A stretch of DNA of 14,790 bases. Source: JAUPTX01 sp964550665. Its GTDB lineage: Bacteria > Patescibacteriota > Minisyncoccia > Phycocordibacterales > CSBR16-119. Positions 1-5,924 of this stretch are shown in pieces. Position 1 is the stretch's first letter, and the number at the start of each line of letters is the position of its first letter. The stretch lies in contig CAZJZW010000017.1 of assembly GCA_964550665.1 (NCBI GenBank), positions 1 to 14,790 of the forward strand, read 5' to 3'. Under the pieces are notes generated by a model. It was not told the DNA's origin. It saw only the letters and a list, made by a program, of their open reading frames with translations, and searched no databases. The position numbers were made by a program, and so were the translations under genes.

Positions 1-49
1 GTTCTCTCGCAACTGACTCTGGTGACGTTTTTGATCCTTTTGACTTTCG

Positions 50-83
50 CCCCGCACACATGTGCGGGGTTCTTTTTTATTTG
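50..83 (+). terminator. Rho-independent terminator of an upstream gene
   Basis: A 9-bp GC-rich stem (CCCCGCACA at 50-58 pairing with TGTGCGGGG at 61-69) is followed by a T-rich run. It ends a plus-strand transcript entering from outside the window. The 49 bases before it could be a gene's 3' end (an in-frame TGA lies at 14-16), but too little is present to identify it. Confidence 0.85.
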
Positions 84-108
84 ATTTTCTCTCTCAAAAT
101 GCTAATAT
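81..108 (+). promoter_or_regulatory. Putative ndk promoter
   Basis: TTGATT (81-86) and TAATAT (103-108) are separated by 16 nt, and TGC directly before the -10 gives an extended -10. The predicted start near 115 leaves a leader of about 28 nt without a Shine-Dalgarno sequence. Confidence 0.55.
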
Positions 109-142
109 CACCTTATTAACAAGTTAAATCTAATTTTAAATT

Positions 143-742
143 ATGGATTCAAAGCAAGAAAGAACTTTCATCATAATCAAACACGACGGGGTTCAACGGT
201 CTCTTATCGGTGAAATTATCAAAAGAATAGAACGAACAGGTCTTAAAATCTCTGCCATGAAAATGTTTAAAGCAGATGAAAAGTCTGTTTTGGACCACTA
301 TGGAAAAGACGATGCTTGGTGTCTTGAAAAGGGGACAAAGACAGTAGAAAACTTAAAGCAGGCTGGTCGCCCAGTAGAAAAAGAAGCTATTGAATACGGT
401 AGAGATATTATCAGAGGACTTGTTAATTTCATGACTTCTGGACCGATCGTGGCGATGGTTGTAGAAGGCACTCAAGCTGTCGGTGTGGTTAAAAAATTAG
501 TTGGAGGAACAGAGCCTTTAACTTCAGATGTGGGAACAATACGAGGGGATCTGACCACGGACTCATACCAGCTAGCAAATCTTGACTCTCGGTCAGTAAG
601 AAATTTAATTCACTGCACAGATAAACCAGAAGAATCAGAAAGAGAAATAAATATTTGGTTTAAACCAGAAGAAATAATCAAATATACTCATATAAACGAA
701 AAAGTTCTTCATGATGTTAATTTAGATGGAATGTTTGAGTAA
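143..742 (+). CDS. ndk: Nucleoside diphosphate kinase with internal insertion
   Basis: Transfers the gamma-phosphate from ATP to nucleoside diphosphates through a phosphohistidine in the cytoplasm. The N-terminal TFIIIKHDGVQRSLIGEI (8-25) matches the family's KPDGVQR motif (Pro changed to His, Lys13 kept). MTSGPIVAMVVEG (97-109) and GTIRGD (131-136) are typical. The catalytic histidine is His157 in RNLIHCTD, followed by ESEREI..WF. At 199 residues it is clearly longer than the usual 135-155. The extra sequence lies mainly between HYG (about 52) and GLVNFMTSGP (about 92), with a smaller expansion between RGD and RNLIH. The active site looks intact, so I expect a functional enzyme. It stands alone between terminators. 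No SD precedes the ATG. The family is very certain; the role of the insertion is unknown. Confidence 0.95.
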   Translation: MDSKQERTFIIIKHDGVQRSLIGEIIKRIERTGLKISAMKMFKADEKSVLDHYGKDDAWCLEKGTKTVENLKQAGRPVEKEAIEYGRDIIRGLVNFMTSGPIVAMVVEGTQAVGVVKKLVGGTEPLTSDVGTIRGDLTTDSYQLANLDSRSVRNLIHCTDKPEESEREINIWFKPEEIIKYTHINEKVLHDVNLDGMFE

Positions 743-799
743 AAAATAAATAAAATAGCCCCGCAGGCTTTGCCTGCGGGGCTATTTTATTTATTTTTT
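741..799. terminator. Perfect 28-bp bidirectional terminator
   Basis: Two 28-nt arms (741-768 and 772-799) are exact reverse complements around a 3-nt loop. A GC-rich core lies at the loop and A/T-rich outer arms supply a U tract on either strand. It starts within a base of the ndk stop codon. Confidence 0.9.
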
Positions 800-830
800 A
801 CTAAAGTGAATTTTTTTTATGTTGTAAATA

Positions 831-859
831 TTGTTTTTTATTTTTCCACAGTATAAAAT
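831..859 (+). promoter_or_regulatory. Putative promoter of the 865-1028 RNA
   Basis: TTGTTT (831-836), 17-nt spacer, TAAAAT (854-859). The predicted start at about 865-866 coincides with the first base of the long closing stem of the downstream RNA, which supports both predictions. Confidence 0.5.
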
Positions 860-864
860 ACATG

Positions 865-1028
865 TACGGTTATTTAAGATTATTATCTAGACAAGTATTA
901 TATGGGAGCAGTATGTTGAAGTGTTCCGTGGAATATTTCACTTCGCACCCACCTAGGCTAAAAAGCTAGGATAATACATCTTGATAGCCGTAAAAAGTAT
1001 CCATTCCACTCGTTGGGATGGGTTTTTT
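865..1028 (+). ncRNA. Putative structured non-coding RNA or leader element
   Basis: No good reading frame lies here, but the RNA can fold into a closed multi-branched structure. P1 pairs 865-880 with 978-992 at the very ends. P2 pairs GTATTAT (895-901) with ATAATAC (971-977), stacked on P1 on the 3' side. P3 pairs TGGGAGC (903-909) with GCACCCA (945-951) with one mismatch. An upper stem GAAGTG/CACTTC (918-923/939-944) carries a small TTC-CGTG-GAA hairpin. P4 is a hairpin at 952-970 with a bulged G. Unpaired bases fall mostly on the 5' side (881-894, 910-917). A terminator follows at 1001-1028. It could be a free RNA of about 165 nt or a terminator-type riboswitch leader for the membrane-protein gene. 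I do not recognise the family: 4.5S/SRP, RNase P and tmRNA hallmarks are absent, and a 6S-like role is only a guess. Confidence 0.55.
1001..1028 (+). terminator. Rho-independent terminator
   Basis: CCATTCC (1001-1007) pairs with GGGATGG (1015-1021) with one G-U pair, followed by G and six T. It ends the structured RNA 29 nt before the next start codon. Confidence 0.7.
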
Positions 1029-1056
1029 CATTTTAATTTAGTAGAATATAGTCTAT

Positions 1057-1491
1057 ATGGTAAATATCAGACAGAAATTCTTTAAGTCTTTTTCTCTTTG
1101 GCTTTTTTTTGTTTTTATTTTGAATAGTTTAGCAAATTTTTTCTTCTGGTATTCCTCTATTAAAGAGTTTGATATGCTGATGCACTTTCTTGGAGGATTT
1201 ACTGCGTCTCTTTTTTCTTTTTGGTTTATCTATAAGAAATGTGTGCTTTGGATTGAAGAGGGTAATAGCGCAAAAGCTTTTCGAGTTATCTTACTTATGG
1301 TTATTATCATCGCACTCCTTTGGGAAATAATGGAATTTACAGTCCAAGGATTTTTCGATGTGAAAGTGCTTGCCAGTATTCCAGATTCATTTAGTGACTT
1401 AGCTTTTGGAGCACTCGGCGGTATTATTGGTTTTATGTATCTTATCAGAAAATACAAGATAGAGAGGAATAAAGATCCTTTTAAAATATAA
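1057..1491 (+). CDS. Four-helix membrane protein, DUF2238/VanZ-like
   Basis: An integral membrane protein of 144 residues with four likely helices at about 12-32, 40-60, 74-94 and 112-130 and a basic C-terminal tail. Polar residues sit at helix ends in the pattern FDMLMHFLGGF (38-48, Asp39 and His43), LWEIMEF (88-94, Glu90 and Glu93) and DSFSDLAFGALGGIIG (110-125). This resembles the conserved acidic/His pattern of the DUF2238 (YjdF) and VanZ-like families, whose biochemical function I cannot state. The stop codon is 1 nt before the next ATG, so it is surely cotranscribed with the ribonuclease gene downstream. TAGAAT at 1042-1047, 9 nt before the ATG, could give a nearly leaderless mRNA. Alternatively expression depends on read-through of the terminator upstream. 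The family assignment is from motif memory. Confidence 0.8.
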   Translation: MVNIRQKFFKSFSLWLFFVFILNSLANFFFWYSSIKEFDMLMHFLGGFTASLFSFWFIYKKCVLWIEEGNSAKAFRVILLMVIIIALLWEIMEFTVQGFFDVKVLASIPDSFSDLAFGALGGIIGFMYLIRKYKIERNKDPFKI

Positions 1492-1492
1492 C

Positions 1493-2863
1493 ATGTCTAA
1501 TAAATTAAAACTTAAATTTTGCGGTGGCGCAGGGAGCGTGACAGGAGCTAATTTTCTTCTTCATAGCGAAGAAATAAAGATCCTTGTTGATTGTGGACTT
1601 GAACAAGGTTCTAAAATGGCAGAAGTTGAAAACTGGGAAGCTTTCCCGTATAACCCTTCCGAAGTTGATTATTTATTAGTAACTCACGCTCACACAGATC
1701 ATATAGGTAGAATACCTAAACTTATCTACGATGGTTTTAAAGGAAAGATTTTAAGTACTCCTGCCACAAAAGATCTTTCTCGAGTTATGCTTGAAGATAC
1801 AGCACACATTCTTTCCGAGTCCGAAAGTGGCAAACAATATCATTTAGACAAGATTTACTCTGAAAATGTTGTTCACCATATTTTCAGCCTTTGGGATACA
1901 GTTGAATATCATCAAAATCACGATTTGGGAAAAGGATTTAATATTTTCCTAAAAGACGCAGGACATATATTGGGATCTTCGATGTATGAGATTACGTACA
2001 ACGGAAAGAAGATTCTATTTACAGGGGATTTAGGGAATTCGCCGTCTCCACTCTTGGCAGACACTGAATTTGTGGATTCTGCTGACTATGTTGTGATGGA
2101 AAGTGTATACGGAAATAGAAACCACGAAGAGCGAAGTGAGCGAAAAGAAAATTTAAAGAATGTTATATTAGAAAACCATAAGAAAAAGGGAACTTTGGTT
2201 GTTCCGATCTTTTCCCTAGAAAGAACGCAAGAATTTTTATATGAATTAAACGAAATGGCAGAAGCAAACGAGATACCAAGTATGCCTATTTTTGTTGATT
2301 CACCTCTCGCTATAAAAGTCACTGACGTTTTCTATAAACACAAGAACTTATTCAAAGAGGCCGTCAGAAAAGATATTTCTTCTGGGGACGACATCTTTAA
2401 ATTTAAAGGTCTTCGAGAAACAGAAAAGACAAAAGATTCAAAAGCTATCTTAGCTGCTCCAAATCCAAAGATAATCATGGCTGGCTCTGGTATGTCTGCG
2501 GGTGGGCGAGTGATGCACCACGAGAAAAACTATCTTACTGATTCAAACGCAACAATTTTGATCACAGGGTTTCAAACCCCAGGAACACCTGGCAGACTCC
2601 TTCTAGAAGGTGCGAAAGAGATCATGATTTTTGATGAACCGGTAAAAGTAAAAGCTCAAATTAAAATGATAAAAGGGTATTCAGGTCACCGAGATGCGGA
2701 TAATCTATTTGATTTTGTTTCTCATATAAAAGATGTTAAAAAAATATTCATAGCGATGGGTGAACCAAGCGTTGCGATGTTTTTTGCCCAGCGATTAAAA
2801 GATAACCTAGGCTTAAACGCATTTGTTCCAGAAAAATTCCAAGAAGTAGAATTAGATTTTTAG
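1493..2863 (+). CDS. MBL-fold beta-CASP ribonuclease (Ysh1/CPSF73-like)
   Basis: A predicted zinc-dependent RNA-processing nuclease in the cytoplasm. The metallo-beta-lactamase core shows THAHTDHIG (64-72, the HxHxDH metal motif), DAGHILGSS (155-163) and FTGDLGN (176-182, Asp179). The beta-CASP insert follows with VPIFSLERTQEFLYEL (237-252), VDSPLA (268-273) and GSGMSAGGRVMHH (331-343). The C-terminal motif KGYSGHRDADNL (394-405) carries the last metal histidine, His399. At 456 residues it has the usual length of the bacterial/archaeal CPSF73-related family without KH domains. All expected metal ligands are visible. Relatives act as endo- and/or 5'-3' exonucleases; which applies here cannot be told. 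It starts 1 nt after the membrane-protein stop, with no SD, suggesting coupled translation. Confidence 0.93.
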   Translation: MSNKLKLKFCGGAGSVTGANFLLHSEEIKILVDCGLEQGSKMAEVENWEAFPYNPSEVDYLLVTHAHTDHIGRIPKLIYDGFKGKILSTPATKDLSRVMLEDTAHILSESESGKQYHLDKIYSENVVHHIFSLWDTVEYHQNHDLGKGFNIFLKDAGHILGSSMYEITYNGKKILFTGDLGNSPSPLLADTEFVDSADYVVMESVYGNRNHEERSERKENLKNVILENHKKKGTLVVPIFSLERTQEFLYELNEMAEANEIPSMPIFVDSPLAIKVTDVFYKHKNLFKEAVRKDISSGDDIFKFKGLRETEKTKDSKAILAAPNPKIIMAGSGMSAGGRVMHHEKNYLTDSNATILITGFQTPGTPGRLLLEGAKEIMIFDEPVKVKAQIKMIKGYSGHRDADNLFDFVSHIKDVKKIFIAMGEPSVAMFFAQRLKDNLGLNAFVPEKFQEVELDF

Positions 2864-2875
2864 TATAATAAAAAT

Positions 2876-3430
2876 ATGGAAGAACGTTCTGAAAAATTTA
2901 AAATATGTATTGCCGGAGCGGTGGAAACAAATTCCTGCGGTCTTGATTCTTTAGATAAAGCAAAAGAAATCGGCAAAGAAATCGCTAAACACGGGTGTGT
3001 TCTGATAACTGGTGCCGGTTCCGGATTTCCACTTTGGGCAGCGACAGGCGCAAAAGAATCAGGGGGGCAAACCCTTATGTTCTCCCCAGCCGGCAGTAGA
3101 AGAGAGCACAAAGAAGCTTACCGTTTACCGGACAACGCTCACGATATTATCGTCTATACCGGCTTTGGCTACACGGGAAGCGACTTACTTATGACTAAGT
3201 CTTCAGACGCCGTTATTATCGGCTGTGGGCGCGTAGGAACGATACATGAGTTCACTATGGCCTATGAAGAAGGAAAGCCAGTAGGAGTGCTTGAAGGAGC
3301 CTGGGGCACAGATGACATAATCAAAGCGATTATCGGCAAAAAGGGTAGAACAGACAAACCCATAGTTTTCGAAAAAGATCCGAAAAAACTAGTTTCAAAG
3401 TTACTCGAAATATTAAAGAGTCGGTCATAA
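2876..3430 (+). CDS. SLOG/LOG-superfamily Rossmann-fold protein
   Basis: A 184-residue soluble alpha/beta protein. KICIAGAVETNSCG (9-22), a long helix, then HGCVLITGAGSGFPLWAA (39-56) and DAVIIGCGRVGTIHEFTMAYEEGKPVGVL (111-139) follow the order of the SLOG superfamily. GCGRVGTIHE stands where the LOG family has its PGGxGTxxE nucleotide-binding loop. Family members include cytokinin-activating phosphoribohydrolases, molybdenum-cofactor-carrier-like proteins and nucleotide-sensing domains. The changed loop makes a LOG phosphoribohydrolase uncertain, so I would only say nucleotide or nucleotide-derivative binding. It lies 12 nt after the ribonuclease gene in the same direction. TATAAT at 2864-2869, 6 nt before the ATG, could also give a leaderless transcript of its own. 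A terminator follows directly. Confidence 0.82.
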   Translation: MEERSEKFKICIAGAVETNSCGLDSLDKAKEIGKEIAKHGCVLITGAGSGFPLWAATGAKESGGQTLMFSPAGSRREHKEAYRLPDNAHDIIVYTGFGYTGSDLLMTKSSDAVIIGCGRVGTIHEFTMAYEEGKPVGVLEGAWGTDDIIKAIIGKKGRTDKPIVFEKDPKKLVSKLLEILKSRS

Positions 3431-3462
3431 CAAAAAACGCCAAAGATGGCGTTTTTTGTTTT
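3429..3462 (+). terminator. Rho-independent terminator
   Basis: Thirteen-nucleotide arms (3429-3441 and 3448-3460) pair perfectly around a 6-nt loop, with CGCC/GGCG at the loop and a T-rich 3' arm. It overlaps the stop codon of the SLOG gene. Confidence 0.9.
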
Positions 3463-3500
3463 CCCCAGAATTAACTATTCTCAGAATTACTATTATTGAT

Positions 3501-3513
3501 GAGGAGGTATAAT
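3501..3513 (+). promoter_or_regulatory. AGGAGGT element overlapping a TATAAT box
   Basis: GAGGAGGT (3501-3508) overlaps a perfect TATAAT (3508-3513) 28 nt before the next ATG. The purine run is a textbook Shine-Dalgarno by sequence but lies too far from the start codon at 3542, and no start codon is well placed between. I read the site as the -10 box of that gene's promoter; no good -35 is visible. Confidence 0.45.
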
Positions 3514-3541
3514 TAATACATTAAAAATATTTAAACAAACT

Positions 3542-4549
3542 ATGAAGTTTTTTACTAAAAATAAAGTTATCGCAGGGGTTGTGGGTCTTATAGCAGTAGT
3601 TTCAGTTGTAAACACACAAGCTATATTAAGTCTTACAAATTTTGTAAAAGGAGGTGAACAAGAACCAATGTCTTTATTTGGAAGTAAAAGACAAGAAGCC
3701 CAAGTTTTTGGATCTACAACAAACTGTATTAGACTTTTACCAGCATCAAATAATCACACAACTTTTATTGATCCAGCAAATTTCACAGAAGATTTTGATG
3801 GGCTTTCTAAACATATGTTTGTTATCGGTTTTAAAATAAAAAACACTTGTAGCAGACCTATTTCAATTATTAAAGATGGCTTTACGTTTCCAGAAGGATC
3901 TAACTATTTCCAAAACTCAAAACTCGAAGATTTTCCAAATGTAAGTGCCCAAACAGCTTCACCTGTCTATTCTTTCTCTGGTCCAAACGCAGCTACAATC
4001 TCGAGTATTTACGGCTTACTGTCACCAGATTTGGTAATCGCTAATTCAAACCTAGATGGAGTAACACCAACAGGTGATGGACAAATGAAAGTAGCTAATA
4101 TTCCAGCAAATGGAACAAAAGAATTTATAGTGTTCTCATATGCAAACGCAAGTACTCAGAATCCAGAACATCATACAAGATTATCTTTAAAGAAAATCAG
4201 ATGGTTTGTAACTCAAAGTTATAACGACAACAATCTATCAAATACTGAAGTCAAAGTATATGAGCTAACTACTCCAGAAGTTGAAAAATACACAACAAGC
4301 TATGCTCACTTTAAGGGTGATATTGATAAAGATTGTGCAGAGGGAGCAATAATTGGCTATGATGCGAACGGCAATCCAATATTCTGCGGAGATGATGTTG
4401 GAGAAAACGATTGCGCAGAAGGTGCCATCATAGGTTACGATGCTACGGGTAACCCAATCTTCTGTGGTGATCAAGGTGATGACAATGACTGTGCCGAAGG
4501 TGCTATTATCGGCTACGATAAAAATGGTAAACCAATATTCTGCCAGTAA
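3542..4549 (+). CDS. Secreted or anchored protein with three C-terminal Cys repeats
   Basis: 335 residues. The N-terminus is Lys-rich, followed by one hydrophobic segment (about 9-28, GVVGLIAVVSVV) that can be a signal peptide or an uncleaved anchor, so the rest should lie outside the cytoplasm. The middle (60-255) is rich in Asn, Ser, Thr and Phe and looks beta-rich, with Cys62 and Cys103 as a possible disulfide. The C-terminus has three tandem repeats of 26, 26 and 20 residues (264-289, 290-315, 316-335). Each contains DCAEGAIIGYD..G.PIFC, with two cysteines 17 residues apart, joined by acidic Asp/Gly/Asn linkers that might bind calcium (a guess). It is a single-gene unit between terminators. 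I do not recognise the family; a cell-surface or pilin-like role is possible but unproven. Confidence 0.85.
   Translation: MKFFTKNKVIAGVVGLIAVVSVVNTQAILSLTNFVKGGEQEPMSLFGSKRQEAQVFGSTTNCIRLLPASNNHTTFIDPANFTEDFDGLSKHMFVIGFKIKNTCSRPISIIKDGFTFPEGSNYFQNSKLEDFPNVSAQTASPVYSFSGPNAATISSIYGLLSPDLVIANSNLDGVTPTGDGQMKVANIPANGTKEFIVFSYANASTQNPEHHTRLSLKKIRWFVTQSYNDNNLSNTEVKVYELTTPEVEKYTTSYAHFKGDIDKDCAEGAIIGYDANGNPIFCGDDVGENDCAEGAIIGYDATGNPIFCGDQGDDNDCAEGAIIGYDKNGKPIFCQ
4331..4546 (+). repeat. 78-bp coding tandem repeat (2.8 copies)
   Basis: Units at 4331-4408, 4409-4486 and 4487-4546. The peptide core DCAEGAIIGYD is identical in all three, but the codons differ at many third positions, for example GGA/GGT/GGT, GCA/GCC/GCT and ATA ATT/ATC ATA/ATT ATC. 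The repeats are therefore old or selected to stay different in DNA. Confidence 0.9.
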
Positions 4550-4599
4550 AAGTTAAATAATAAAATCCCCGCAATTGCGGGGATTTTATTATTTAACTT
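4550..4599. terminator. Bidirectional terminator shared with rplT
   Basis: A 50-bp perfect palindrome (arms 4550-4574 and 4575-4599, core CCCCGCAATTGCGGGG) begins right after the stop of the Cys-repeat gene. It contains the stop codon and last codons of the convergent rplT gene. A/T outer arms provide a U tract on both strands. Confidence 0.92.
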
Positions 4600-4933
4600 G
4601 ATCAAATATTCGGTTGAAACTTTCTGGGTTGTTTAGAGCGATGTCTGCTAGAACCTTTCTATCAACTTCTACTTTCTTTTTCTTTAGAGCTTCGATAAAT
4701 CTTGAGTAAGTCATCCCGAGTGCTCGGACAGAGGCGTTGATCTTAGTTTGCCATAGTCTTCTTCGGTCAGCCTTCTTGTCTTTTCGGTGAGCGAAAGAGT
4801 GCATTCCTGCGTGCGCAATAGCTTCAGTAGCCATTCCTTCTTTCTTGCTTCGGCCAAAACGATATCCTTTTACTTGGGCAAGGACATTCTTTCTCCGCTT
4901 GTTTTTAATTGTACCTCTTTTAACTCTTGTCAT
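4589..4933 (-). CDS. rplT: 50S ribosomal protein L20
   Basis: Primary 23S rRNA-binding protein needed early in large-subunit assembly. The 114 residues are close to the usual 115-120 and collinear with the family: basic N-terminal extension TRVKRGTIKNKRRKNVLAQVKGYRFGRSK (2-30), then HSFAHRKDKKADRRRLWQTKINASVRALGMTYSRFI (45-80) and the C-terminal DRKVLADIALNNPESF (91-106). It is the last gene of infC-rpmI-rplT, 32 nt after rpmI, in a spacer holding two copies of ATACTTTATA around CTAAATACTAA. In E. coli L20 represses this operon through an RNA pseudoknot; no such structure was recognised here. The final codons form part of the shared terminator. No SD is seen. Confidence 0.98.
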   Translation of the reverse strand: MTRVKRGTIKNKRRKNVLAQVKGYRFGRSKKEGMATEAIAHAGMHSFAHRKDKKADRRRLWQTKINASVRALGMTYSRFIEALKKKKVEVDRKVLADIALNNPESFNRIFDQVK

Positions 4934-4965
4934 ATAAAGTATTTAGTATTTAGTATAAAGTATCT

Positions 4966-5193
4966 TTATTTCGCTTCGACGGCTACTCTTGGCTTTCGTA
5001 CTCGAAGGTTATTGTGTGGAAAAAATCTAGCTTTGTCTTTTGCAGTCATCACCATATCAAGACCTACTCGTCCTTCTAGTTGCTTTGTTCGTGATTGTCG
5101 AGAGTTAAAATGGTTAAAACCAGGCTTTCGAGCTTTTAGCTTACCGCTTTTTGTGATTCGTATTCTTTTTGCTAGTGATTTATTTGTTTTCAT
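4966..5193 (-). CDS. rpmI: 50S ribosomal protein L35
   Basis: Small, very basic ribosomal protein of the large subunit, 75 residues (usual 64-66, so the C-terminus is slightly extended). KTNKSLAKRIRITKSGKLKARKPGFNHFNSRQSRTKQ (2-38) is the classic L35 start, with the usual MPKM prefix reduced to M; the C-terminal part has the Lys/Arg-rich ending. The start codon lies inside the end of infC, a 14-nt overlap in another frame, so translation is probably coupled to IF3. This infC-rpmI-rplT order is conserved in most bacteria. Confidence 0.97.
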   Translation of the reverse strand: MKTNKSLAKRIRITKSGKLKARKPGFNHFNSRQSRTKQLEGRVGLDMVMTAKDKARFFPHNNLRVRKPRVAVEAK

Positions 5194-5743
5194 GTTTTTC
5201 TACAGGTTTGCTGTCTTCAGCTTTAACCTTTTTAGTATTATCTCTTTCAATAGTAACCATCACGCCTCTTGGGCTTTGCTTCAAAGGCTCAGAAATTTTA
5301 AAGTTTTCTGTTATGAGCTTGAGGACTCTTTCAAGTCGTTCTTGCTTAAACTTGTTGTCTGTGAACTTTGTTCTACCGACAAGGTATAATTCAACTTTAA
5401 TTCGGTGACCTTCTTTAAGCCACTGTGAAGCTCTGTTAGCCTTCATTTCAAGATCTCCCTCACCAGTACCTACCTTAATCTGTAAAGACTTTGTTTCGGT
5501 AGTGTGGGCCTTAGCCTTTATATCTTTAGCCTTCTTTTTCTGCTCGTACTGAAATTTACCATAATCCATTATTTTTGCAATAGGCGGGACAGATTTATCA
5601 GAAACTTCAATCAGATCAAGACCCCTTTCTTGGGCCATGGCTATTGCATCACGAGTTTTGACGACTCCTAAATTTTCGCCTGAAACGCCGTCTAAAAGAC
5701 GAACCTCGAGTGATCTTATTTGATTGTTAATTCTTGTATCCAA
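5180..5743 (-). CDS. infC: Translation initiation factor IF-3, non-AUG start
   Basis: Binds the 30S subunit, blocks premature 50S joining and checks the start codon and initiator tRNA. The N-domain has RINNQIRSLEVRLLD (4-18), GENLGVV (22-28), GLDLIEVS (41-48) and PPIAKIMDYGKFQYEQKKK (53-71); the linker is Lys-rich; the C-domain covers about 84-167. A Lys/Glu-rich tail of some 18 residues follows. At 187 residues the length is typical. In this frame a TAG stop lies at 5747-5749, followed by ATT, then TTG at 5743, and no ATG occurs before the internal Met36, so the start must be UUG or AUU. E. coli infC starts with AUU and is autoregulated through it; similar control is likely here. It heads the operon. 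Confidence 0.96.
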   Translation of the reverse strand: MDTRINNQIRSLEVRLLDGVSGENLGVVKTRDAIAMAQERGLDLIEVSDKSVPPIAKIMDYGKFQYEQKKKAKDIKAKAHTTETKSLQIKVGTGEGDLEMKANRASQWLKEGHRIKVELYLVGRTKFTDNKFKQERLERVLKLITENFKISEPLKQSPRGVMVTIERDNTKKVKAEDSKPVEKHENK

Positions 5744-5774
5744 AATCTATTGTAATTTGTTATGATGTTTGGGA

Positions 5775-5803
5775 ATTTTAGCGTATTATTGCCTTTAAGT
5801 CAA
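5775..5803 (-). promoter_or_regulatory. Promoter of the infC-rpmI-rplT operon
   Basis: Read on the minus strand, TTGACT (5803-5798) and TAAAAT (5780-5775) are 17 nt apart. The predicted start near 5768 gives a leader of about 25 nt, too short for the long L20 leader known from Bacillus. Confidence 0.7.
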
Positions 5804-5814
5804 TACATGTCCGG

Positions 5815-5913
5815 ATAGTGGCCGCAGTCGCTTAGTACTCGGTCTGTATGTCTTGATGCATTATTATTTAGTTAAATAGGTGGGCGTAATGAAAGACTGC
5901 TTCTTGCCACTAT
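5815..5913 (+). promoter_or_regulatory. Foldable leader region upstream of truB
   Basis: ATAGTGGC (5815-5822) pairs exactly with GCCACTAT (5906-5913), and directly inside it GCAGTC (5824-5829) pairs with GACTGC (5895-5900). A third stem, CATTAT/GTAATG (5859-5864/5886-5891), has one G-U pair that only works on the plus strand. The structure ends 4 nt before the truB start codon, where it could control ribosome access. No clear plus-strand promoter was found, and I do not recognise a riboswitch class. Confidence 0.4.
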
Positions 5914-5924
5914 TAGGATGTTAG
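5889..5924 (+). CDS. Possible 11-codon upstream ORF overlapping truB
   Basis: ATG at 5889 opens MKDCFLPLLGC and stops at TAG 5922-5924, overlapping the truB start (5918) in another frame. AGGTGG (5878-5883) lies 5 nt upstream, one of the few well-placed Shine-Dalgarno-like sequences in the window. Its codons lie in the 3' half of the foldable leader. It could couple ribosome entry to truB, or be chance. Confidence 0.3.
   Translation: MKDCFLPLLGC

Noticed and set aside
865..1028. Naming the structured RNA as 6S RNA or a known riboswitch
   Set aside because: Its size and closing stem allow 6S RNA, but the large symmetric bubble is not evident and no ligand-core motif was recognised. Left unnamed.
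3501..3508. AGGAGGT as the ribosome binding site of the Cys-repeat gene
   Set aside because: It lies 33 nt from the ATG and merges with a TATAAT box, so it would lie at or upstream of the transcription start.
4934..4965. Direct repeats ATACTTTATA between rpmI and rplT as a regulatory site
   Set aside because: Only two short AT-rich copies in AT-rich DNA; chance cannot be excluded and no L20 operator structure was recognised.
4787..5408. Long plus-strand frames opposite rplT, rpmI and infC
   Set aside because: They are antisense shadows of three certain ribosomal-operon genes; the Ser/Phe/Cys-rich translation has no motif and no promoter of its own.
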